DNA of 64,000 nt, from positions 45,514-109,513 of the forward strand of contig JASEHI010000002.1 of NCBI GenBank assembly GCA_030018695.1. The letters run 5' to 3'. Below are positions 42,024 through 51,758 of the stretch, one piece after another. Both the position numbers and the translations under genes were made by a program. The stretch's first letter is position 1. The number at the start of each line of letters is the position of its first letter. The notes beneath the pieces were generated by a model. It was not told the DNA's origin. It did not search any database and saw nothing but the letters and a program-made list of their open reading frames with translations. Origin of the DNA: Anaerolineales bacterium (lineage in GTDB: Bacteria > Chloroflexota > Anaerolineae > Anaerolineales > Villigracilaceae).

Positions 42024-42133
42024 GGGTGTGTTTCAAATGAGTTGAAGTAAGAACGTCCCGAAGGTTTTGATGAGAAAATTTGATCGTTTTTTGCCAACCT
42101 TCGGGACGGTTTCAACTGAAATGAAATACACCC
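42024..42133. mobile_element. MITE-like element, full copy B (reverse orientation), 9-bp target duplication
   Basis: 110 bp, the reverse complement of copy A (14838-14946) with few differences. Ends GGGTGTGTTTCA and TGAAATACACCC. Perfect 9-bp direct repeat AAATCAATA on both sides (42015-42023 and 42134-42142). Confidence 0.93.
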
Positions 42134-42192
42134 AAATCAATACCAAGCAATGAACTATACTGCCGATAATATATCCATCAAAGGAGAGTAGC

Positions 42193-42573
42193 ATGTCAAT
42201 CGAAGCCATGTTAACCGCGCCCGAAAAGGCCTTACGCGAGGAAATGCAGGCCTTCGTACAACCTATCCCACGCCAGTTGCTGCTGGACATGGACGCGGAT
42301 AAAGTCGCATACCCGCGCGAGTACTTGCAGGAGGCGGCGCGGCGCAACCTGCTCGGTCTGCGCTTCGAGCCACGCCGGCAAAGGGCCGGGATGTGGAATC
42401 CGATTCGCACGGCGCCGAGTTTCCAGACGAAAAAGAATATAACGAGCCGTAACGCGGAATTCATTCCGCAACCAAATGGCGATATCGCGAAGCATATCGC
42501 GCTACAAATTCGTAGGTCGGATTGCCAATCCGACTTACTATTTCGGTTGCGGCTGGAGGCCGGATTATGGTAA
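42193..42573 (+). pseudogene. Acyl-CoA dehydrogenase, N-terminal remnant
   Basis: The first 65 codons after a good site (aaaggagagtagc) read 'LREEMQAFVQPIPRQLLLDMDADKV' (in parts) and 'PREYLQEAARRNLLGLRFEP', the N-terminal helical domain of the acyl-CoA dehydrogenase family. After 'RRQRAGMWNPIRTAPSFQTKKN' the frame runs into dispersed repeats and ends at TAA 42573. The FAD domain (about 300 residues) is missing. Confidence 0.82.
42448..42540. repeat. GCGGAATTCATTCCGC and GTCGGATTGCCAATCCGAC palindromes
   Basis: Two palindromic repeats with the 'gatatcgcgaagcatatcgcgctac' word between them. They replace the body of the acyl-CoA dehydrogenase gene. Relatives at 3469-3505 and 61882-61902. Confidence 0.82.
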
Positions 42574-42601
42574 ACTTACATCAGATATTCAATGAGAGGC
42601 A

Positions 42602-44601
<2,000 letters not shown>

Positions 44602-44612
44602 TCAGTGTTCAG

Positions 44613-44688
44613 TGTTCTTAAGATGGGCGATAGTTGCACTGTCGCCCGCGTGTTCTTAAGATGGGCGATAGTTGCACTGTCGCCCGCC
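44613..44688. repeat. 38-bp tandem duplicate with internal hairpin
   Basis: Two near-identical 38-bp units (44613-44650, 44651-44688) of tgttcttaagatgggcgata followed by gttgcactgtcgcccgc. Each can fold through GGGCGAtAG / CTGTCGCCC. Lies between pyrG and the MNT gene and may double as a pyrG terminator. Confidence 0.85.
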
Positions 44689-44776
44689 AGCAGTGCCTGT
44701 CCGCGAAGGGGACAACCGCCGGCGTATCAAAAACATGCAGTATAATCCGAGTCGTGCGTTTCGAGGAGTGAACGAA

Positions 44777-45067
44777 ATGGAACTCGAACAACTTCTAAAA
44801 ACACGCCGCAAGCAAATTTTAATGGCCGCGCGCAAACACGGCGCGTATGACGTGCGCGTCTTTGGCTCGGTGGAGCGCGGCGAGGCCCGTCCCGACAGCG
44901 ATATTGATTTTCTGGTGAAACTGGAATCAGGCCGCAGCCTGCTCGACTTGGCGCGCCTGTTGCGCGAATTGCAGGCCCTTCTGGGTCACAACGTGGATGT
45001 GATGACAGAAGCAGGCTTGAGGCCGCGCATCCGCCCACAGGTGCTTCAAGAAGCCCGTCCGCTATGA
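44777..45067 (+). CDS. MNT-type minimal nucleotidyltransferase (MntA antitoxin-like), no HEPN partner
   Basis: 96 residues from ATG 44777 ('cgaggagtgaacgaa' upstream). The catalytic motif 'GSVERGEARPDSDIDFLV' (GSx10DxD) is intact. In MntA-HepT systems this enzyme AMPylates a HEPN ribonuclease toxin encoded next to it. Here the next 30 bp lead straight into the 3' end of the convergent plsC gene, and no HEPN/DUF86 frame is seen on either side. It is thus an orphan, or the toxin was lost. Confidence 0.88.
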   Translation: MELEQLLKTRRKQILMAARKHGAYDVRVFGSVERGEARPDSDIDFLVKLESGRSLLDLARLLRELQALLGHNVDVMTEAGLRPRIRPQVLQEARPL

Positions 45068-45100
45068 GAAGCGAGTCCAAATGCGTAAAGTGAGCATCGC

Positions 45101-45820
45101 TCAGTTAATCGTTGAGCCACTGAATCTAAAACCCTCCGGCATCTGCGCATACACCCCTCGCAACTCTTCCGGCAGGTTACGCGCCAGCGCAAACATCAGC
45201 CGGTCGGTCAGCGCCAGCGGCAGTTCGTCCGGGTTTGGCCAGACCGGTTCACTTATCTTTACCCGCACGCGGGTGCGATGCGGAAATGTTTTGAAAAGAT
45301 GTTGGCAACCATCCACCGCCACCGGCAGGATTGGGCAATTGACCGATAGCGCAAGTCGCGCCGCACCTGTTTTTGCAACTTTCAGACCGCGCCCCTGGCT
45401 GCGCGTCCCTTCCGGGAACATGCCCAGCACCTGTCTGTGGCGCAGCAGTTTCCCGGCATGGCGGATGGCCCATTCGTCGCGTTCGCCGCGGTAGACCGGA
45501 AATCCGCCCAGATTCCGAAAGAACTGGTGGATCAGTGGGTTCTTGAACAACTCGGCCTTCCCCATGAAAAAAAGTGGGCGCGGCAGAGCCAATTGCAGCG
45601 GGAACGCATCGAAATTCGACACGTGGTTGGAGGCGATGATCACCGCGCCATCAGGAGGCAAGTTCGCCTGCCCTTCAATCTCCATCTCCATGATAAAGCG
45701 GAATAGAAAGCGGACCATCGCCAGTACGAATTTGCGTAATCTGGTCTCATGCAGCGGGTAATGCAGTTTGTCACGCGCGTCAAGCCGCGCGGCTTCAGGA
45801 ATAGTCAATTCAGTCAACAC
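45101..45820 (-). CDS. 1-acyl-sn-glycerol-3-phosphate acyltransferase (PlsC-like)
   Basis: 239 residues. Acylates lysophosphatidic acid in membrane lipid synthesis. HxxxxD motif at His66-Asp71 ('[13 protein letters not shown]'), '[25 protein letters not shown]', '[12 protein letters not shown]' and 'ILPVAVDG'. One hydrophobic helix near the N-terminus. Convergent with the MNT gene. Confidence 0.93.
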   Translation of the reverse strand: MLTELTIPEAARLDARDKLHYPLHETRLRKFVLAMVRFLFRFIMEMEIEGQANLPPDGAVIIASNHVSNFDAFPLQLALPRPLFFMGKAELFKNPLIHQFFRNLGGFPVYRGERDEWAIRHAGKLLRHRQVLGMFPEGTRSQGRGLKVAKTGAARLALSVNCPILPVAVDGCQHLFKTFPHRTRVRVKISEPVWPNPDELPLALTDRLMFALARNLPEELRGVYAQMPEGFRFSGSTIN

Positions 45821-45885
45821 TATTTTGCTCCATTTCGGATTATACTTGATATGTCATCGCGGGCGCCCGACAGCATGTTTGTCTC

Positions 45886-46018
45886 CTCGCACATCCAAAG
45901 CTGGCTCGGCGGCCAGTTCCACCCCGAATTTCTATCCCGCCCCAATCGAGCGCACCCGTTGTTCAAAGCGTTCGTCCACGCAGTGACGGAACGGGCGAGG
46001 TCGAAGGCTTCGCCCTGA
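45886..46018 (+). pseudogene. C-terminal fragment of a second CTP synthase copy
   Basis: The frame reads '[20 protein letters not shown]' then '[13 protein letters not shown]', matching the last 35-40 residues of the intact pyrG 1.3 kb upstream ('[21 protein letters not shown]'). At DNA level it has diverged clearly, so it is not a recent local duplication. It is followed by a CCTGAGG/CCTCAGG repeat. No upstream part of pyrG is visible. Confidence 0.85.
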
Positions 46019-46061
46019 GGGCCTGCGGCGTGAGCCTCAGGCAAACGCTCGGCCCGAAGGT

Positions 46062-46089
46062 TTGAAAAGTAAGGAAATTGCGATATACT
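46062..46089 (+). promoter_or_regulatory. Sigma70-type promoter of the CopG-family gene
   Basis: TTGAAA (46062-46067), 16-bp spacer, TATACT (46084-46089). It overlaps the longest open frame, which supports the shorter GTG start at 46110. Confidence 0.65.
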
Positions 46090-46109
46090 TACTTGCGGAG
46101 GATGATACC

Positions 46110-46385
46110 GTGAGAATAGCTGGCTTTATCTGGCTCGAAGAGATCCCGGACAATTTTGCCTCGCTCGAACAATTTTGGGGATTTTGGGACTTCCACAGCA
46201 GCGCGGATTATGAAGACTCGATGGAGCCTGTCGAGGTCGAGATTGATTTGACCTCAAGCAAAGTCTATTTAGCACTTGCTAGGGATTTGCTTTCAAAAGC
46301 GCGAACCCAGGCACGCAAGCAGGGGGTGTCTACCGAAACATTGATCAACCTCTGGCTACAAGAGAAATTGACAACTCTGGCCTGA
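46110..46385 (+). CDS. CopG/BrnA-like antitoxin-type protein, orphan
   Basis: 91 residues from a GTG at 46110 with 'cggaggatgatacc' (GGAGG, 8 bp) in front; a TTG at 46062 would start inside the promoter. The N-terminal half 'IPDNFASLEQFWGFWDFHSSADYED' corresponds to the conserved 'F.sEaEfWd.hdstDy' block of CopG-type antitoxins. The end 'YLALARDLLSKARTQARKQGVSTETLINLWLQEKL' is a ribbon-helix-helix. No toxin (BrnT or RelE type) frame is found upstream, where the pyrG fragment lies, or downstream, where eno starts 32 bp later. Orphan or remnant of a toxin-antitoxin pair. Confidence 0.75.
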   Translation: MRIAGFIWLEEIPDNFASLEQFWGFWDFHSSADYEDSMEPVEVEIDLTSSKVYLALARDLLSKARTQARKQGVSTETLINLWLQEKLTTLA

Positions 46386-46417
46386 GCTTTGAATTCATGA
46401 TGATGAGGTTCTAATAA

Positions 46418-47765
<1,348 letters not shown>

Positions 47766-47808
47766 AATTGGGAAGTATTGACACGATAAAGAATATGATG
47801 TATTCAAC

Positions 47809-47837
47809 TTGAATAAAGGCCTAAAACGTGCTATGAT
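47809..47837 (+). promoter_or_regulatory. Sigma70-type promoter of the glucan operon
   Basis: TTGAAT (47809-47814), 17-bp spacer, TATGAT (47832-47837). A start near 47844 would coincide with the ATG of the first mini-ORF. A second, weaker pair (TTGACA at 47779-47784, 17 bp, TATTCA) lies 30 bp upstream. Confidence 0.65.
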
Positions 47838-47843
47838 AACTTC

Positions 47844-47906
47844 ATGATGATCATTTGGTGGGTGTTCAACCCTGTCTATCATCGCAGGCTGACCGAAAGG
47901 AGGTGA
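47844..47906 (+). CDS. Leader mini-ORF, 20 residues, stop inside an AGGAGGTGA site
   Basis: Reads MMIIWWVFNPVYHRRLTERR then TGA. It begins at or next to the predicted transcription start, so it would be leaderless. Codons for the last three residues and stop (GAAAGGAGGTGA) form a perfect Shine-Dalgarno, so translation of the end of the peptide would cover the ribosome site for the next mini-ORF. The cluster of Trp codons and the basic end are unlike random coding. I treat it as a candidate regulatory leader of the sugar-uptake operon; there is no proof of translation. Confidence 0.5.
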   Translation: MMIIWWVFNPVYHRRLTERR

Positions 47907-47950
47907 AACTCACCCAGGCGGCTTACTCAAGGAGTCTGGTTGTCCAATAA
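47903..47950 (+). CDS. Second mini-ORF, 15 residues, coupled by GTGA overlap
   Basis: Starts with GTG at 47903 overlapping the TGA of the first mini-ORF (GTGA) and preceded by AAAGGAG. It reads (V/M)KLTQAAYSRSLVVQ and stops at TAA 47948-47950. The coupling geometry is that of real polycistronic genes. No family recognised. 47951-48035 follows with a TCACAcTGTGA palindrome (about 47970-47980) and the strong 'aaaaaggagaaagaga' site of the solute-binding gene. Confidence 0.4.
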   Translation: MKLTQAAYSRSLVVQ

Positions 47951-48035
47951 AATTCGTCGTTTTCTCACACTGTGAAGCCTTGCCGAATGCAATCGCTTCC
48001 CCATTTTCGATCAAATCCAAAAAGGAGAAAGAGAA

Positions 48036-49268
48036 ATGAAACGCAATTTAATGCTTTTGATCAGCCTGATGCTGATCGCCAGTTTCGTCCTGACCGCCTG
48101 CGCCCCCAAGGTCAAAGCGCCGGCAGGTCCCGTTACATTGGCTTTCTGGGAACAGGAAGGCGAGGAAGTTGACGTCTTCCTGGATGCACTGATCGCCGAC
48201 TTCCAGACCAAATACCCCACCATCACGGTCGAGCGCACACACTATGAGAACGAGGCGTTGCGCGATCAGTTCCAGACCGCCAGCCTGGCTGGCGCCGCGC
48301 CCGAAGTTGTCCGCGTCCCGAATGACTTCGCCGGCCCATTCTCTGCGCTGGAAATTGTGGCGCCGATAGATCAATTGTTTGATGCGAAGTTCCTCGGCGA
48401 GTTCTTCGAAGGCTCACTCGGCCCGGCAAAGGTCGGCGGCATACTTTGGGGTGTGCCGGATAACTACGGCAACCACCTGATGCTACTCTACAACAAAGCT
48501 CTGGTCCCGGCTGCCCCAGCCACATTCGAAGAATTAATAACCACGGCCAAGGGACTGACCAAAGGCGATATCCAGGGCTTTGCTTACAACCTGAACGAGC
48601 CTTTCTGGGGCGCTGGCTTCTATGGCGCCTTCGGCGGCTGGCCACTGGATGACAAGGATCAACCCCAGTTCAACAACAAGGCCTTCATAGACTACCTGAC
48701 CTTCGTCGCCAAGCTCAAGACGGATGGCGTAGTTCCGCAGGAATGCGATTACAACTGCGCCGACACCCTCTTCAAAGAGGGCAAGGCCGCCATGATCATC
48801 AACGGCGACTGGTCGCTGGGTGGCTACAAGGATGCTCTCGGCGATAAGCTCGGAGCGGCTGCTGTACCTTCGATCAACGGCAAACCCTACACCGAGATGA
48901 CCGCTGGCAAGTATTTCATGGTCTCCAATGCTGTACTGGATGCTGCTGATAAGAAGGCTGCCGTCCAACTCTTCATCACATATATGACCTCGGCCGAGGT
49001 GCAGCAGCAGTGGCTGGATAAGTTCGCCCGCCTGCCCTCCAATAAAGAAGTGGCCAAAGATCCTTCGATCGCCAGCGACCCGATCCTGGCTGGCTCGATG
49101 GCTGCCCTGGCCAATGGTCGCGGTATGCCTGCTGCGCCGCAGATGCGCTGCGCCTGGGATGCCTGGCGCCCGAACTTGGAAGGCGCGATGGCCGGCACCA
49201 CCACACCCACGGCGGCGGCCGCGGCTGCCCAGCAAGCCGCTGACGAGTGCGTCGCTACCCTCAAGTAA
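48036..49268 (+). CDS. ABC transporter sugar-binding lipoprotein (MalE-like)
   Basis: 410 residues. Signal peptide with lipobox 'LTAC' (Cys21). 'PVTLAFWEQEGEEVDVFLDALIADFQTKYPTITVE' (in parts) and 'FKEGKAAMIINGDWSLGGYKDALG', 'VQLFITYMTSAEVQQQW' are typical of family 1 extracellular solute-binding proteins. It should capture maltodextrin-like sugars outside the membrane and deliver them to the two permeases downstream. No ATPase gene is in the operon, so a shared MsmK-type ATPase encoded elsewhere is expected. Confidence 0.93.
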   Translation: MKRNLMLLISLMLIASFVLTACAPKVKAPAGPVTLAFWEQEGEEVDVFLDALIADFQTKYPTITVERTHYENEALRDQFQTASLAGAAPEVVRVPNDFAGPFSALEIVAPIDQLFDAKFLGEFFEGSLGPAKVGGILWGVPDNYGNHLMLLYNKALVPAAPATFEELITTAKGLTKGDIQGFAYNLNEPFWGAGFYGAFGGWPLDDKDQPQFNNKAFIDYLTFVAKLKTDGVVPQECDYNCADTLFKEGKAAMIINGDWSLGGYKDALGDKLGAAAVPSINGKPYTEMTAGKYFMVSNAVLDAADKKAAVQLFITYMTSAEVQQQWLDKFARLPSNKEVAKDPSIASDPILAGSMAALANGRGMPAAPQMRCAWDAWRPNLEGAMAGTTTPTAAAAAAQQAADECVATLK

Positions 49269-49284
49269 GTTGTTCAGTTTCCTG

Positions 49285-49320
49285 GAGGGGGAGCATCAGC
49301 TCCCCCTCTTGTTTTTTTTA
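49285..49320 (+). terminator. Strong intrinsic terminator inside the operon
   Basis: GAGGGGGAGC, ATCA loop, GCTCCCCCTC, then TTGTTTTTTTT. Lies between the solute-binding gene and the first permease. Likely sets a high ratio of binding protein to permease by partial termination. Confidence 0.92.
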
Positions 49321-49337
49321 TGCAGGAGGTCTAACCG

Positions 49338-50813
49338 ATGGAAACCCGATCAACTGCACGTCGGTTTTTACCCGCCGCATTATGGGCGGCGGCCCTGGTC
49401 GCATCATATTTATTTCTTCAATCTTTGATCGGCCCGTATGCAGAGGGGATATCGCTGAACTTGACCGTTATCACTAGAAGATTAAGCGAGATCGGCTCGT
49501 TCTTGCTTGCCATTCTGGGTGGGTTGGCTCTGATAGAAATTTACGTCTACCAGCTCTTATTCCGCCAACCACGCGACAAGCGGGCTGCAGGCGTCGTACG
49601 CTCATTACAGGGTGTAATCGCACTTGTCCTCAGCCTGACGATTGCTTTTTTCTTGGAATTGACCGACCTGATAAGGTATGGGGAGGGAGCGCTCGGTACT
49701 TTCATCCGCTTACCGATGACCGCTTTTTCAGCGCTCAATAACTTCCTGGGTTACCCTGCGCTGAGCGGCCTTATCGTCGCGCTCGTACTTCTGCTCATAT
49801 TTGGCATCATCCAACGCTTTAGCGTACCACGCGTAAACCGGACTGGATTGGCCTACTTGTTGATCTTACCCGCCTTCATTGGTGTTCTGTTCTTGATCAT
49901 CTATCCTTTCTTATTCGAGATCCGCCTTGCATTCTCGAACGCCTCCTTAGGCACGCAAGCGACCAAAAATGCCTCCTATGGTTTGATCTATGGCTGGGAA
50001 AACATCAAGACGCTTTTTACTGGTAACGTCGCAAAAGATGCGAAATTTTTCGAGGTTTTTTGGCGCACTATTCTCTGGACAACGATCAACGTTACCTTCC
50101 ACGTCGCGGGAGGCATGGGATTGGCTTTACTATTGCACCGCCCGATGAAATTACAGGGCTTTTACCGTACCCTGCTCGTCTTTCCCTGGGCAATTCCAAC
50201 CACGATTGCGGCCATGGCGCTGCGCAACGAGTTCGACAGCCGCTATGGGCTGTTCAACATCCTGTTGACCAACCTGCAAAACTGGCTGGCAATGTTGAGC
50301 GAGCGGACCGCCTCGTTGATTTTGTTGGGCGATTCGTTCACCTGGCTGGCGCAGAATATCGGCCCGGTCTCTTGGAAGCAGGACCCTTTCTGGGCGTTCA
50401 TCTCGATCCTGATCTCCAACATCTGGCTGGGTATCCCATTCATGTCGGTCATCATCCTGGGCGGCCTGCAAAGCATCTCACAGGAATACTACGAGGCCGC
50501 TGAAATAGATGGCGCCAGTAAATTTCAGCAATTCCGCAACATTACATTGCCTCTCCTGCGCCCCGTGTTGACCCCCGCGATTGTTCTCGGCGTGGTTTGG
50601 ACCTTCAATAAATTCGATGTCATCTACTTGATCACCCAGGGCGGCCCACAGGAAAAGACGGACATCCTGGTTTCGTCAATGTATAAAGCCGCGTTCATGT
50701 TTTACAGGTATGGTTTCACAGCCATGTTCGCCCTGGTGATTTTTGTAATTCTCTTGTTGTTCACCCTGCTATACCTGAGAATAACTGGCGGTCTAAAAGC
50801 CGCCACTGAGTAA
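49338..50813 (+). CDS. ABC sugar permease, MalF-like
   Basis: 491 residues with 'caggaggtctaacc' in front. Four N-terminal helices (first about 165 residues) precede the standard permease core, which begins near 'RTGLAYLLILPAFIGVLFLIIYPFLFEIRLAF' (in parts). The EAA loop is 'EYYEAAEIDGASKFQQFRNITLPLLRPV'. The long N-terminal extension recalls MalF more than the short MsmF type. Pairs with the MalG-like protein. Confidence 0.93.
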   Translation: METRSTARRFLPAALWAAALVASYLFLQSLIGPYAEGISLNLTVITRRLSEIGSFLLAILGGLALIEIYVYQLLFRQPRDKRAAGVVRSLQGVIALVLSLTIAFFLELTDLIRYGEGALGTFIRLPMTAFSALNNFLGYPALSGLIVALVLLLIFGIIQRFSVPRVNRTGLAYLLILPAFIGVLFLIIYPFLFEIRLAFSNASLGTQATKNASYGLIYGWENIKTLFTGNVAKDAKFFEVFWRTILWTTINVTFHVAGGMGLALLLHRPMKLQGFYRTLLVFPWAIPTTIAAMALRNEFDSRYGLFNILLTNLQNWLAMLSERTASLILLGDSFTWLAQNIGPVSWKQDPFWAFISILISNIWLGIPFMSVIILGGLQSISQEYYEAAEIDGASKFQQFRNITLPLLRPVLTPAIVLGVVWTFNKFDVIYLITQGGPQEKTDILVSSMYKAAFMFYRYGFTAMFALVIFVILLLFTLLYLRITGGLKAATE

Positions 50814-50827
50814 AGCGAGGAGCCACG

Positions 50828-51754
50828 ATGACCACGAAACCAGAAAAAGAACATACGACCAATCTGATCTCTCGTTTCCTGCGCTGGTTCTTTTATCGCG
50901 CCCGCGGGGATAGCCCATTCAAGAGCATCCTCATTCATTCTGCCTTGATTGTCGCCTGCATCATCGCGGTCTACCCCGTACTGCGCGTGGTGACCATCTC
51001 CCTGCGCCCCAATGACACCCTGCTTACCACCAGCCTGCGCCTCATTCCTGAGAACGCCACCCTGAATAACTATAAAGAAGTGCTCTTCGGTGATCCAGCC
51101 AAACATCGCTCATCAGACTTCTTCCTATGGATTTGGAACTCGATATCTGTTGTGGCAATCACCTCCATCGTGAGCGTTATCCTGGCAGCGACGAGCGCAT
51201 ACGCATTCTCACGCTTCAAATTTCGTGGGCGTGCTGTCGGACTGGTATTCTTGCTCACGACACAGATGATCCCGGCAGGAATGCTGCTACTTCCCCTCTT
51301 CATCATGCTTGCCAGGCTGAAAATGATCAACTCCTCACTCGGGCTGATCATCGCCTATGCGGTCACTACTGTCCCATTGACCATTTGGATGCTCAAGGGG
51401 TACTACGATACCATTCCGATTGACCTCGAAGAGGCGGCGTTGATTGACGGCGCATCGCGCTTGACCGTCTTCACCCACATAATCCTGCCGCTCTCCACTC
51501 CTGCGCTGGCGATTGCTTTCCTATTCAGCTTTATGGGTGGTTGGAGCGAATATCTTGTCGCCCGGGTTGTTTTACAGAAGAACGCGATGTTCACCTGGCC
51601 ATTGGGCATTTTCACTTTCGCTCAACAGTTCACCGTGTCGTGGGGGCAGTTCGCTGCGGCCTCTATATTGATTGCGATACCGGTGATGATCCTCTTCCTG
51701 TATTCATCCAAATGGCTGATCTCCGGCCTGACGTTGGGCAGCGTGAAAGGATAA
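50828..51754 (+). CDS. ABC sugar permease, MalG-like
   Basis: 308 residues, six helices. EAA motif 'DLEEAALIDGASRLTVFTHIILPLSTPAL'. 'FSRFKFRGRAVGLVFLLTTQMIPAGMLLLP' (in parts) and 'SGLTLGSVKG' at the end match the MalG pattern. 14 bp after the MalF-like gene and 4 bp before the GH57 gene, so a tight operon. Confidence 0.94.
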   Translation: MTTKPEKEHTTNLISRFLRWFFYRARGDSPFKSILIHSALIVACIIAVYPVLRVVTISLRPNDTLLTTSLRLIPENATLNNYKEVLFGDPAKHRSSDFFLWIWNSISVVAITSIVSVILAATSAYAFSRFKFRGRAVGLVFLLTTQMIPAGMLLLPLFIMLARLKMINSSLGLIIAYAVTTVPLTIWMLKGYYDTIPIDLEEAALIDGASRLTVFTHIILPLSTPALAIAFLFSFMGGWSEYLVARVVLQKNAMFTWPLGIFTFAQQFTVSWGQFAAASILIAIPVMILFLYSSKWLISGLTLGSVKG

Positions 51755-51758
51755 AGCC

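Noticed and set aside
44613..44688. Tandem 38-bp hairpins as an attenuator or riboswitch for the MNT gene
   Set aside because: Two near-identical copies suggest a dispersed repeat duplicated in place; no aptamer-like structure or regulated partner.
46062..46109. TTG at 46062 as start of the CopG-type protein
   Set aside because: It coincides with a TTGAAA -35 box; the GTG at 46110 has GGAGG at good spacing.
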